Origin: Actinobacteria bacterium UBA3028
GTDB lineage: Bacteria > Actinomycetota > Actinomycetes > Nanopelagicales > Nanopelagicaceae
Direction: 5' to 3'
Length of the DNA stretch: 31,627 nucleotides
Assembly (NCBI GenBank): GCA_002367715.1
Contig: DFDL01000064.1
Coordinates: 30,336-61,962, forward strand
Shown here one piece after another: positions 16,098 through 24,849 of the stretch. Under the pieces are notes generated by a model that was not told the DNA's origin, did no database searches, and saw only the letters and a list, made by a program, of their open reading frames with translations. Both the position numbers and the translations under genes were made by a program. Positions within the stretch are counted from its first letter, which is position 1, and the number at the start of each line of letters is the position of its first letter.

Positions 16098-16780
16098 TGC
16101 GAACTTCCTGCTACACCAGCCTTATAGCCGACGCCTCGAACCGTAAGGATTATTGATGGATTTTCGGAATCAACTTCGACCTTTGCTCGGAGTCTTTGAA
16201 TATGAACATTTACGAGTCTGGTGTCAGTTGCTGGGCGATAGCCCCAAACTTCACTAAGTAGCGCCTCACGTGAAAATACCCGCCCCGGCTCTTTTGCTAA
16301 AGCTACTAATAGGTCAAACTCTAGGCGAGTAAGAGCAATAACTTCGCCATCTCTAATAATCGAATGTTCAATCTGATCAATCTTAATATTTCCAATTTTT
16401 AGATCCGTACTAATATCGGCTGTTGTACGGCGGAGCCTAACCTTCATGCGCGCTACAAGCTCTGAAGGATCAAATGGCTTAACCATATAGTCATCAGCAC
16501 CAGCTTCAAGGCCTTCTACAACGTCTTGTTTATCGCTTCTAGCAGATAACATAACAATAGGAACCATAGATTTTTCGCGAATTAATTTACATACTTCTAC
16601 GCCGCTCAATCCTGGAAGCATCACATCTAATAAAATCAAATCCGGATTTTGCGCGGTGAAAATTGGTAAAACCTCATCACCGCGACTTACTAAATCCACT
16701 TCGTAGCCAGCACCAGTTAAAACGATGCCAAGCATCTCAGCTAGATCTTGGTCATCGTCGACAACCATGATCAAAGTCAT
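16094..16780 (-). CDS. mtrA: Response regulator MtrA (OmpR/PhoB family)
   Basis: This 228-residue regulator has a receiver domain with acidic pocket D8-D10, phosphoacceptor D52 (ILLDVMLPG) and K101 (MVKPFD), and a winged-helix output domain (about 130-225) with LTRLEFDLLVALA and RLRAKVEVD. High similarity to actinobacterial MtrA is evident from the sequence and the partner gene mtrB. Its ATG shares one base with the sahH stop (TAATG), so translation is coupled to sahH, an arrangement that ties regulator supply to methyl-cycle gene expression. Confidence 0.96.
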   Translation of the reverse strand: MTLIMVVDDDQDLAEMLGIVLTGAGYEVDLVSRGDEVLPIFTAQNPDLILLDVMLPGLSGVEVCKLIREKSMVPIVMLSARSDKQDVVEGLEAGADDYMVKPFDPSELVARMKVRLRRTTADISTDLKIGNIKIDQIEHSIIRDGEVIALTRLEFDLLVALAKEPGRVFSREALLSEVWGYRPATDTRLVNVHIQRLRAKVEVDSENPSIILTVRGVGYKAGVAGSSQ

Positions 16781-18057
16781 TAGCTACCGTGCTCCCAAGA
16801 GTTGAGGTACAGCTCTTGTGCTGGAGTTAATTTATCGATCGTAGATCCCATGCTCTCTAACTTGAGTCGAGCAACCTCTTTATCAATCTCTGTAGGAACT
16901 TCGTGCAATCCTGCACCAAGACCTGCCGCTGCATTTAACAAATATTCAGCGGTTAGTGCTTGGTCGGAGAATGACATATCCATAACAGATGCTGGGTGAC
17001 CTTCTGCTGCTCCAAGGTTTACTAAACGTCCTTCAGCAAGTAGAAGTATTCGGCGACCATCAGCCATTACATATTCATCTGTTTGATGACGCATCTTTGC
17101 ATTCTTGCTCTTGGCATTTTGCTCCAGCCAAGCAACATCTATCTCAATGTCAAAGTGGCCAGCATTTGAAAGAATTGCACCATCTTTCATGACCTTAAAG
17201 TGCTCTTCACGTAACACATCACGATTACCAGTCACAGTCACATAGATATCGCCATATTTTGCCGCCTCCGTCATTGGCATTACGCGATAACCCTGCATCA
17301 ATGCATCTAAGGCCTTAGTTGGATCAATCTCTGTAACAATTACATCTGCGCCCATACCTTTAGCTCGCTCTGCAACGCCCTTACCGCAGTAGCCAAATCC
17401 CGCCACGACAAAAGTTTTTCCGGCTATTAGTGAGTTGGTGGAACGGAAGATGGCATCAAGTGTTGACTGACCAGTACCGAAACGGTTGTCGAACATATGC
17501 TTAGTATCTGTATCATTTACCGCAATCATTGGGAATTTAAGCGCGCCATCTTTAGTCATCTGACTTAGGCGAATTACTCCAGTTGTGGTCTCTTCACAAC
17601 CACCGATAATGCCTTCGATTAATTCGGTCCGAGTTGTGTGAAGTGTGTTAACTAAATCGCAGCCATCATCGAATACCAAGTGTGGCTTGATATCGAGGGA
17701 AGCATTTATATGTGAATAGTATCCATCGCGATCTACTGCATTTTTCGCAAAGACGCTGATGCCATATTCATGGACAAGTGCAGCTGCAGTGTCATCCTGT
17801 GTTGAAAGTGGATTTGATGCACAAAGTGCAAGTTCTGCGCCGCCTGCCTTCAAGGCACGCATCAGGTTTGCCGTCTCAGTTGTTACATGCATACATGCAG
17901 AGATGCGGATTCCTTTAAAGGGTTGTTCTTTTTCAAATCGTTCCCGAATTTGTGCCAATACGGGCATATTACGCTCAGCCCACTCAATCTTCTTCTTTCC
18001 TTCAGCTGCTAATGCTGCATTCGCAATGTCATGCTTTATCGCTGTCTGAACGTTCAC
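16780..18057 (-). CDS. ahcY: S-adenosylhomocysteine hydrolase, short (archaeal/Thermotoga-like) type
   Basis: This 425-residue enzyme splits S-adenosylhomocysteine into adenosine and homocysteine and removes the inhibitor of methyltransferases. Seen are the substrate-domain motifs CMHVTTETANLM (about 55-66), FDDGCDLV (129-136) and EETTTG (155-160), and the NAD-binding GFGYCGKGVAERAKGMGA (220-237). Features of the short class are the absence of the roughly 40-residue insertion of mycobacterial SahH (495 residues), FGTGQST where the bacterial/eukaryotic class has a Cys-containing GCRES, and an end in SWEHGS rather than HYRY. The start is GTG with AGGAG six bases upstream (18064-18068). It lies between manB and mtrA, the usual actinobacterial sahH position. 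Confidence 0.95.
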   Translation of the reverse strand: MNVQTAIKHDIANAALAAEGKKKIEWAERNMPVLAQIRERFEKEQPFKGIRISACMHVTTETANLMRALKAGGAELALCASNPLSTQDDTAAALVHEYGISVFAKNAVDRDGYYSHINASLDIKPHLVFDDGCDLVNTLHTTRTELIEGIIGGCEETTTGVIRLSQMTKDGALKFPMIAVNDTDTKHMFDNRFGTGQSTLDAIFRSTNSLIAGKTFVVAGFGYCGKGVAERAKGMGADVIVTEIDPTKALDALMQGYRVMPMTEAAKYGDIYVTVTGNRDVLREEHFKVMKDGAILSNAGHFDIEIDVAWLEQNAKSKNAKMRHQTDEYVMADGRRILLLAEGRLVNLGAAEGHPASVMDMSFSDQALTAEYLLNAAAGLGAGLHEVPTEIDKEVARLKLESMGSTIDKLTPAQELYLNSWEHGS

Positions 18058-18063
18058 AAATAA

Positions 18064-18068
18064 CTCCT
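18064..18068 (-). promoter_or_regulatory. Ribosome-binding site of ahcY
   Basis: AGGAG on the - strand, six bases before the GTG start at 18057. It supports GTG as the initiator. The gap to manB is only 60 bp, so no SAM or SAH riboswitch fits; I saw no promoter I would defend. Confidence 0.6.
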
Positions 18069-18117
18069 ATTAAAACTTGAATGAGAGGCTTCTCGTATTT
18101 ATATTTAGAGGCTTAGG

Positions 18118-19509
18118 TTATCGCTTAGCCCTGATGATTGCGAGCAGCGCATCTCGTGCCTTAATCATCTGAGCCTCAGTATCAGCCTCTAAATTTAGTC
18201 TAAGCAGGGGTTCGGTGTTAGAAGCTCGAACATTGAACCAAAATTTAGGTCCAGTTAGTGTGATGCCATCTAACTCATCTACCTCAAAGCCTTTTCCATC
18301 CTCACCATATTCAGCCAGAATCGCTTCAATTGCTGCGGGAATATCTCGCACCTTAGAATTAATCTCACCGCTAGCAACATAACGATTAAATGGTTTCATT
18401 AGGGAAGAGAGTGAGCTCTGACTCGAAGCAAGTTCAGTTAGGACAAAGAGCGCAGCTAACATTCCAGAATCTGCTCGCCAAAAATCTGCAAAGTAGAAAT
18501 GTCCAGAATGCTCGCCACCAAAAATAGCATCAGAATCAGCCATCATTTTCTTGATGAATGAGTGGCCAACTCGTGAACGAAGTGGCTTGCCACCATTTTC
18601 TAAAATTACTTCAGGCACTGTCTTTGACGAGATCAAATTATAGATAATCGTTGAACCTGGTTTACGTTTTAATTCTCTAACTGCAATGAGGGATGTAAGC
18701 GCTGATGGATTTACCAAAACTCCCTTTTCGTCAACAAGAAAACAGCGATCGGCATCGCCATCAAATGCCAGACCAATATCAGCGTTCTCGTTTAGAACTC
18801 GCTTCTGCAGATCGACTAAATTCTTGGGATCAATTGGGTTTGCTTCATGGTTTGGAAAGTTGCCATTAAGTTCAAAGTACATAGGGATTACTTCAACATT
18901 TAATGCAGCCATAACCGCTGGTGCTGTGTGCCCAGCCATGCCATTGCCAGCATCAATAACTACTTTTAACCTGCGCTCTAAGCCATTAGCTTGGGAAATC
19001 TCCGGGAATAGTGCAAGTAAAAATTCAACATACCCATCAAGTAAATTTTGCTGGCTTTCGCGGCCAACCGGTCTATTGGTTATAGGCATGCCTTCTAGAA
19101 TCAAATGCTTGATTCTTCGTAGCCCGGAATCTTCTCCAATTGGAATCGCACCGCTCTTGCATAATTTCATACCATTGTAAGCAGCAGGATTGTGGCTCGC
19201 GGTAAACATAACGCCTGGCATATTTAATTTGCCAGCAGCGAAATACAACATATCGGTTGATGCCAATCCGATTCGAATTACATCCATTCCCTGTGAAGTT
19301 ACGCCATCTGAAAAGGCATCAGCTAATTTGGGTGAAGATGCTCGCATATCTTCACCAATAACAATTGTGGATGGCTCCCGCTCTTCTTGAAGAAACCTTG
19401 CAAATGCCCCACCTAGTGCAAAGGCAAATTCGGGATTCAGTTCGGAATCGACAAGTCCACGTACGTCATAGGCTTTAATTATTGAATCTAAGAACTCGCC
19501 ACTAAACAT
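18118..19509 (-). CDS. manB: Phosphomannomutase/phosphoglucomutase
   Basis: This 463-residue alpha-D-phosphohexomutase interconverts mannose-6-phosphate and mannose-1-phosphate (and probably the glucose equivalents). The phosphoserine is S105 in TASHNP, the metal loop is DGDADR (250-255), the sugar loop is GEHSGH (332-337), and a C-terminal phosphate loop lies at RASNTEPLLRLN. It corresponds by position to M. tuberculosis Rv3257c. With the GDP-mannose pyrophosphorylase-like gene at 24850 it would supply GDP-mannose for mannosylated lipids or glycans. It follows the DUF3499 gene by 17 bp. Confidence 0.93.
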   Translation of the reverse strand: MFSGEFLDSIIKAYDVRGLVDSELNPEFAFALGGAFARFLQEEREPSTIVIGEDMRASSPKLADAFSDGVTSQGMDVIRIGLASTDMLYFAAGKLNMPGVMFTASHNPAAYNGMKLCKSGAIPIGEDSGLRRIKHLILEGMPITNRPVGRESQQNLLDGYVEFLLALFPEISQANGLERRLKVVIDAGNGMAGHTAPAVMAALNVEVIPMYFELNGNFPNHEANPIDPKNLVDLQKRVLNENADIGLAFDGDADRCFLVDEKGVLVNPSALTSLIAVRELKRKPGSTIIYNLISSKTVPEVILENGGKPLRSRVGHSFIKKMMADSDAIFGGEHSGHFYFADFWRADSGMLAALFVLTELASSQSSLSSLMKPFNRYVASGEINSKVRDIPAAIEAILAEYGEDGKGFEVDELDGITLTGPKFWFNVRASNTEPLLRLNLEADTEAQMIKARDALLAIIRAKR

Positions 19510-19526
19510 GGACTAAATCTAACCTA

Positions 19527-19904
19527 TTAGTTTGGGATGGCCCGAAGGTGTCCTCTACGCCCAATTTCCAGAGGCGGAACTTGAATATCTGGATTCGAAC
19601 TTTCACTCTGACTCTGCCTTGAGCCTGCTTCGCGAACTGCATCCGCAATTGCCATTAGATCATCCTCAGAGGGAAGAGATATTTCATTATCTGGTTCTTG
19701 CTTTATAACTGTCCAACCTACGGGCGCGCTCATTCGCAAACTATGAGTATCACAGAGATCGTAGGCATGAGGTTCAGAGAATGTTGTTAGTGGTCCTAGA
19801 ACTGCAGTTGAATCAGCATAAATATAGGTAAGAGTCTTAGATGCTAAATGGCGACAGCCAATGCGAGAACACAAGCGACCTGTTCTTGGCTGTGGGCGTA
19901 TCAT
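19527..19904 (-). CDS. DUF3499 family protein
   Basis: This 125-residue protein carries the actinobacterial DUF3499 pattern: CSRIGCRHLASKTLTYIYADSTAVLGPL, then HAYDLCDTHSLRMSAPVGWTV. Cysteines and a histidine are spaced like a small metal-binding knuckle (C12, C17, C51, H53). Its C-terminus is low-complexity. The homologue in M. tuberculosis is Rv3258c, next to manB as here. Function unknown. No Shine-Dalgarno sequence precedes the ATG; TAATGT six bases upstream could be the -10 of a leaderless transcript, suggesting a second promoter inside the cluster. Confidence 0.88.
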   Translation of the reverse strand: MIRPQPRTGRLCSRIGCRHLASKTLTYIYADSTAVLGPLTTFSEPHAYDLCDTHSLRMSAPVGWTVIKQEPDNEISLPSEDDLMAIADAVREAGSRQSQSESSNPDIQVPPLEIGRRGHLRAIPN

Positions 19905-19943
19905 GTCAAGACATTAGCGTTAGAACTGACTAAATGTTGGGAT

Positions 19944-21260
19944 TTACTCGCGTGCAATAACTCGGGCGTCGAGGTTAGGAACTGCTGCGCTCTCTAGTTG
20001 TGCTCCTGCAACAAGTGGCAAGCTACTTAACCCCGCCTGCTCCTTAAAGATAATTCCACCAAAAATATCTGGCTCAGATGGGAGAAAACTAACCCAAAGA
20101 ATGCCATTCTTTGGTCGCCAAGTTGCCAGGTCATCTCCAATTAAGGTCTTACTCAGAATCTTTCGATTCTTTAGCATCCAAGAAATTCTTACCTCAAATT
20201 TCTTACCTGTAAATACGAAGTCTGGCTGCAGACCTCCGAGGTGCATAGCTAAATCCTCCAATTGAGAGGCTGCAGTAGACCAGGTAAATTCATTAACGCC
20301 TTCGAATACCCCTGAGCTCTTTACCGCAGCAACGATCGGTTGATCAGATTTAATTACTAAAGAGAAATTCCGTGACTTCAAAATCGGCTTGAAGGCGATA
20401 TCGGCAACCACATTCGATTCAAGTGTGATGTTATCTAGAGCTATGGGCGCAAAGCTCCCATCATTTGAAACTATCTGTGCCCGGATATTTGCACCAACTT
20501 TTCCAGGTGTAAGGACTCGTAGCATTTGATTTGATCTGCCTCGAACCAATGGGACGCTACTAATGGCTGGTATAACTACAGTCTTCTCCGGGCTATTGCT
20601 TGGCGAGACAAAATCAGCACCAAATTTTTGCAGGCCCCGCTCTCTCTGATCATACAAGAACGTAGTGACTCTGCCCGATTTCGTAACTACTCGCACTACG
20701 ATAGAACTCTCTCCTGGGGCCAAGGTGTCTAAATAGATTCGTTTGGATGAGTTTGCCCTAATCTTCTTGGTAACTAATGAAGGTGCTGGGTTTGCCGAAT
20801 AGATCACTAAATCAACGACTGAAAGACTCAGTCCACTATTCGTTACAACTAATGAAGCTCGACTTGAAACAGTTCCAGAACCACCAACAAACCATTGTTC
20901 ACTATTGCTTATCGCACACGTGACTGTTGCTAAAGATCGAGACTGTGATCTTGTTACATTTATTGAAGTGGAATTATATCCATCCACTAATAGTGGGTTG
21001 AGAGATAAATAGAGGGCGCTCTTTGCTGGCTTAAGTAGATTCTTCTTACTTGGAATCTCGCGCACCAATATATCTCGCGATGGTAATACTGAGGTAGATG
21101 TTCCATCACTCAACTTCTGTGGACATACTGTTGCCGGATAATTTCTTATCTTTGAAATACCAGTATCGTTTGGCTGAAGCAGAACTACCGTAGCTAAAGT
21201 AAGAGAAAAAATAATAAAAGATGCCACAACTTTCAAATCAATAATATTTCTGCGAAACAT
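19944..21260 (-). CDS. DUF5719 family cell-envelope protein
   Basis: This 438-residue protein has an N-terminal signal anchor (about residues 9-28) followed by an extracytoplasmic, beta-rich region with many Ser, Thr and Asn residues. The WFVGGSGTVSSRASLVVTNSGLSLSVVDLVIYS stretch and the preceding cysteine fit the actinobacterial DUF5719 family, which sits beside a GT2 glycosyltransferase and DUF3499. Its start shares one base with the glycosyltransferase stop, so the two are coupled and probably work together at the outer face of the membrane. The exact function is not known. Confidence 0.8.
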   Translation of the reverse strand: MFRRNIIDLKVVASFIIFSLTLATVVLLQPNDTGISKIRNYPATVCPQKLSDGTSTSVLPSRDILVREIPSKKNLLKPAKSALYLSLNPLLVDGYNSTSINVTRSQSRSLATVTCAISNSEQWFVGGSGTVSSRASLVVTNSGLSLSVVDLVIYSANPAPSLVTKKIRANSSKRIYLDTLAPGESSIVVRVVTKSGRVTTFLYDQRERGLQKFGADFVSPSNSPEKTVVIPAISSVPLVRGRSNQMLRVLTPGKVGANIRAQIVSNDGSFAPIALDNITLESNVVADIAFKPILKSRNFSLVIKSDQPIVAAVKSSGVFEGVNEFTWSTAASQLEDLAMHLGGLQPDFVFTGKKFEVRISWMLKNRKILSKTLIGDDLATWRPKNGILWVSFLPSEPDIFGGIIFKEQAGLSSLPLVAGAQLESAAVPNLDARVIARE

Positions 21261-24200
21261 TATGCGAGCTCCTCAAGTGGGACTTCGCTTCGTCTACGAC
21301 CAGCAGGAAGTGAGAGGATAATAACTGCCAAGAGCGCTATTAATTGCGCAGAGATTAGGGCTCGATGCCTAGTTCCATCATGTAACAATGTCATTGTTCC
21401 AGTCTCGTTGACTTCAAAGTATGGGAGCCCAATATCAGATTCTTGTACCCTGATTTGATTTCCATTAACTAACAAATTCCATCCAGAATCAAATTTTTCA
21501 GCAAGCTTAATTATCCCGATACTTGTGATTTCATCGGCTGCGCCGACCTTACTTGAATTCAATCCAACTACTTTTCCAGATGAGTCGGTAAGCGTCACTC
21601 TTGGACTACTTCCAACTACCTCCCAGATAACACCAGAATTGGTGGCAGAGCTTCGTGTGAAACCACCAACACCGTCGATGGTTCGGGCGATATTTTCATC
21701 GACTGGATTTTTAAAGAAAATATATTGAATGCCGAATGCCCCAAAAATCTGACTTGAGTTAATACTTGCCCCACTTATTAACTCGACGACTGCTGTCTTA
21801 ATTGCTTTTGGCATTGCCACTGCGACATCTGGATCTCCAATTTCTAAATCAGATCCTCTAGTCACATAATAATTAATTTCGTTCCTATTCTCTGAAATCA
21901 CAATAGTTTTTGGCCTGACAGTTGTGTCACTTAGCGCTTCAATAAAAGCTGGTACAACCTCCTTCTTGTTTGCAGTAACTAGCGAATTTGCTCCATTAGA
22001 TACGGCCCAGATGCTGGTGCTGAAAATTGTAAAAATAGTTAAAACCATGGCAAAAATTGAAATAGCATGCATTGCACCCAATTTATTAGCTCTTAAATTT
22101 GAAATTAAATTTTCAGCAATTTTAAGGATCGGGATTAGAATTAGAATTAGAATAAAAATCATCAGAGTTCCAGTCCATATTTTGCCATTGCTGCCATGGC
22201 CAAAATTATTTGCTTGAGAAACTATGAGAGCAATGGAAAATAATAAAAAGACCAGGCTCGTCTCAAATGCAAATCTCTTATGTAGCGCCATAATTACCAA
22301 GAACACTATAAATGGCGCAAAAATCCATCCTGGAACAGCTGTGGGGCCTCCTGGATTTAAAGTCAGAATGTTTAGTAACGAACCTCCAGAAAGAGGTAAT
22401 CCTGGCTCAAGGAGAATTTGAGTTGGATTTAGTACAACTGAAGTCGACCACGGTGCATTTAATAAACCCGGAACTAGCGCAAGGGCAAAAAATCGCTTAA
22501 TTCGTGCTAAGTCAGAGCCCCACCCAAATTTAATTACTCCTACCTCTGAAATTTCCACTCGTCGTTGGATTAGAGAGGCCAAGAGCAGAACTAGAAGGGC
22601 GATGGTCCAGAATATTAAAAAGAAGGAGGAGAAAGCGGCCAGAAAAGCTGCCAGCAAAGTGATGAAATATATTTTGCGCCAACTAATTATTTCAAACTCT
22701 AGGGTTCTAGGCAGAATGCTCAAGAAACCTGGGGCGACTAGGGCAATTACTAGGGTTCCTAATCTTCCTTGATTAATACTGCCCCAAATAACAGGGGACA
22801 TTGAATATAGCAATCCTCCGATAACCGAGAACAAGATAGAGATTCCTGCGCGCTTTGCACTTCGATACATCGCAAAGAATGCCAACGTCGGAGTCAGAAT
22901 AAAGAAGAGGGAGATGAATAACCAAACTTTGCCAAAGGTGATTGCTGAGGCCACTCCTAGGATTGCAACCCAGGGTGGTGTCGTCGCAGCAGATCCCATT
23001 CCGACCAAGTGCCACGATTCACTATATTTGGCAATCAAATCCATGGCACCATCTGGCGAAACTCCAAGTGCGCCACCACTTAGTGAACCAAATCTATTTC
23101 TAGAAGCTATGAGTGAGATTAGTAGCGTTGCCCCTAAGCCAAAAAGCAGGGGGCGATTTCTAATACTCTGCCAACTAGATCCACTCGAGTTGGTTAATAG
23201 ATCCTGATCATCAAAGCTCTCATCTATCACTCCAATATCAGAGTATGAAATTTGAGAATCAAGTCTCTCATCTTCTTTTTTATTAGCTTCAAAAAATTTG
23301 CGAAGTGCTGCGTCAACTTTCTCTGCCCAAAGCCTGACTTGGCTGCTAAGTGGCGGTATAAATTGACGCACAGTTCTTGGTGAAAGTAAGCGCTTTTCAC
23401 GACGTAATTTGCGCCCTACCAGTAGGTCTCGTGGCTTAATTATAAGAAGTCCTACTGCCGCGATTTCATCGGCGGCATATCCTGGGAGCTTTGCTGCTAA
23501 ATACCCAATGGCACGAAAAACTGAACTTCCAATTATTTGAAGTGCGACCCATGGCAGAAGCCACCACGAAGCATTTACTAGTAGAACAAATGCCGCGTTC
23601 TTTCGATCCAAGAGTCTTGGGCGATGTAAAAATGCCTCTTCGACATCAACGCTACGGCGCTCAGATGCGGCAGCTTCGGCGTGATACACGAGAGCCTCTG
23701 GAGCTGTCATCACAGAGAAACCTGCAACTCTTGCTCGCCATCCTAAGTCAACATCATCTCTAAAGAGAGCTAAGTTGGGATCTAAGCCACCGAGCTCTTC
23801 AAAAATTTTGCGCCTTGCAAGCATCGCTGCGGTACTGACAGCTAGAACTTCAGTTGGTTTATCGAATTGACCCTGATCATGTTCGCGAGCATCTAATCCA
23901 GTCCATCTTGCACCGTTGGGTGCAATGCTTATTCCGACTTCCAATAAATGCTTACGGTCATACCAGCCTCGTAACTTGGGTCCAACAAAAGCAACTTGTG
24001 GTTTATCAACCAGACCAGCAATTAGTAATTCGAGAGCGCTCCGAGTTGGCGCACAGTCATCATGGAGAATCCAAATTAACTCTTCACTATCATCACGATT
24101 AACTCTCGTAGTGGAACCAAGTGCCAGGGCAATTGCATCGCCAAAACCAGCATCGCGATCTGTTTTAATTACCGTTAATCCGGCGCTTGTTAGCATCTTT

Positions 24201-24346
24201 ACTGAGTTATCGATAGAGCCCGTATCTACCGCGACTATATGATCAATCTGGCGCGACTGTGCCGAAATTGCGGCAATCGCTTCGGGTAACCAAGTTGCCC
24301 CGTCATGCGAAACTAATATTGCCGTAACGAAAAAATTATCAGCCAT
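21260..24346 (-). CDS. Large membrane glycosyltransferase (GT2 domain plus multi-pass C-terminus)
   Basis: This 1028-residue protein starts with a GT-A fold family 2 glycosyltransferase domain (about 5-230) with VSHDGATWLPEAI, AVDTGSIDNS (39-48), HDDCAP (95-100) and FRDDVDLGWR (195-204), where the acidic residues bind the metal and donor. A membrane segment follows (about 258-284), then a charged cytosolic stretch (about 310-395). A hydrophobic region with about ten or more further segments reaches to about residue 760, then an extracytoplasmic domain and a last helix near the C-terminus. The pattern resembles envelope glycosyltransferases of actinobacteria that couple sugar addition to membrane handling. 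The substrate is unknown; the mannose genes nearby make a mannose donor possible. No Shine-Dalgarno sequence is visible before the ATG. Confidence 0.85.
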   Translation of the reverse strand: MADNFFVTAILVSHDGATWLPEAIAAISAQSRQIDHIVAVDTGSIDNSVKMLTSAGLTVIKTDRDAGFGDAIALALGSTTRVNRDDSEELIWILHDDCAPTRSALELLIAGLVDKPQVAFVGPKLRGWYDRKHLLEVGISIAPNGARWTGLDAREHDQGQFDKPTEVLAVSTAAMLARRKIFEELGGLDPNLALFRDDVDLGWRARVAGFSVMTAPEALVYHAEAAASERRSVDVEEAFLHRPRLLDRKNAAFVLLVNASWWLLPWVALQIIGSSVFRAIGYLAAKLPGYAADEIAAVGLLIIKPRDLLVGRKLRREKRLLSPRTVRQFIPPLSSQVRLWAEKVDAALRKFFEANKKEDERLDSQISYSDIGVIDESFDDQDLLTNSSGSSWQSIRNRPLLFGLGATLLISLIASRNRFGSLSGGALGVSPDGAMDLIAKYSESWHLVGMGSAATTPPWVAILGVASAITFGKVWLFISLFFILTPTLAFFAMYRSAKRAGISILFSVIGGLLYSMSPVIWGSINQGRLGTLVIALVAPGFLSILPRTLEFEIISWRKIYFITLLAAFLAAFSSFFLIFWTIALLVLLLASLIQRRVEISEVGVIKFGWGSDLARIKRFFALALVPGLLNAPWSTSVVLNPTQILLEPGLPLSGGSLLNILTLNPGGPTAVPGWIFAPFIVFLVIMALHKRFAFETSLVFLLFSIALIVSQANNFGHGSNGKIWTGTLMIFILILILIPILKIAENLISNLRANKLGAMHAISIFAMVLTIFTIFSTSIWAVSNGANSLVTANKKEVVPAFIEALSDTTVRPKTIVISENRNEINYYVTRGSDLEIGDPDVAVAMPKAIKTAVVELISGASINSSQIFGAFGIQYIFFKNPVDENIARTIDGVGGFTRSSATNSGVIWEVVGSSPRVTLTDSSGKVVGLNSSKVGAADEITSIGIIKLAEKFDSGWNLLVNGNQIRVQESDIGLPYFEVNETGTMTLLHDGTRHRALISAQLIALLAVIILSLPAGRRRSEVPLEELA

Positions 24347-24381
24347 AGTTTAATTCTTGACTAGATTAGCTGAAAATGAAA

Positions 24382-24663
24382 TTAAGCTGAACGGCGCTTT
24401 AGGCGTCGGCGCTCCCGTTCGGAGAGGCCTCCCCAGATGCCAAATCGCTCATCATGGGCGAGCGCATATTCCAGACACTCACCCCGAACATCACAAGATA
24501 AGCAGACTCGCTTAGCCTCGCGAGTAGATCCACCTTTCTCAGGAAAGAATGCTTCTGGATCGGTCTGCGCGCATAATGCGCGCTCTTGCCAGGAAAGTTC
24601 GATGCCGTCGTTATTGATTACGCCTTCACTTAATACTTGGGTTAAAGGGCGTGGATCGCTCAT
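24382..24663 (-). CDS. whiB2: WhiB-family iron-sulfur regulator, WhiB2/WhmD type
   Basis: This 93-residue protein has cluster cysteines C31, C54, C57 and C63, the GIWGG turn (75-79) and a basic C-terminal tail (RERRRLKRRSA). The sequence and its place between the manB/DUF3499 block and a mannose-1-phosphate guanylyltransferase gene match M. tuberculosis WhiB2 (Rv3260c), which is needed for septation. A GGAG ribosome-binding site precedes the ATG. It is the first gene of the long - strand run and has a good promoter upstream. Confidence 0.93.
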   Translation of the reverse strand: MSDPRPLTQVLSEGVINNDGIELSWQERALCAQTDPEAFFPEKGGSTREAKRVCLSCDVRGECLEYALAHDERFGIWGGLSERERRRLKRRSA

Positions 24664-24716
24664 ACGGGTACTCCTTAAACTTCAAGCCGCCCATTTGGGA
24701 CGGGTTCACTAAGATA

Positions 24717-24745
24717 ATTACACGCTTGTAACTCGATTAAGTCAA
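24717..24745 (-). promoter_or_regulatory. Principal-sigma promoter of the whiB2 operon
   Basis: On the - strand TTGACT (24740-24745) and TGTAAT (24717-24722) are separated by exactly 17 bases, matching the -35 and -10 consensus at five of six positions each. The predicted transcription start is near 24710, giving an untranslated leader of about 46 bases that includes the GGAG site. This is the best promoter in the window and likely drives whiB2 and the genes behind it. Confidence 0.7.
24718..24731 (-). promoter_or_regulatory. Palindrome overlapping the whiB2 -10 element
   Basis: TTACA-CGCT-TGTAA is a perfect 5-bp inverted repeat with a 4-base centre, covering most of the -10 hexamer and part of the spacer. 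A dimeric repressor bound here would block the promoter. The binding protein is unknown. Confidence 0.5.
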
Positions 24746-24813
24746 GCCAGTTAGCGCTCATTCTCGGCCAAAAAAGACGAAATTTGGAATTTTTAGCCCC
24801 TTTTTGCAGATTA

Positions 24814-24831
24814 TCTTGATCAATCTTGATA
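24814..24831. repeat. Direct repeat ATCTTGAT spaced by one helical turn
   Basis: Two identical 8-bp copies (24814-24821 and 24824-24831) are 10 bp apart start to start, in the gap between the nucleotidyltransferase stop and the whiB2 promoter. One-turn spacing puts both on the same DNA face, as for a tandem-binding regulator, but they are about 70 bp upstream of the -35 and may be unrelated to it. Confidence 0.45.
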
Positions 24832-24849
24832 AACATTCAATAGAACTTA

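Noticed and set aside
18058..18117. SAM or SAH riboswitch upstream of ahcY
   Set aside because: The gap is 60 bp and shows only a weak 4-bp hairpin (GAGA/TCTC); no room for the conserved fold.
18686..19180. Plus-strand open frame of 164 residues inside manB
   Set aside because: It covers the catalytic motifs of manB on the opposite strand; no family features and shadow-like composition.
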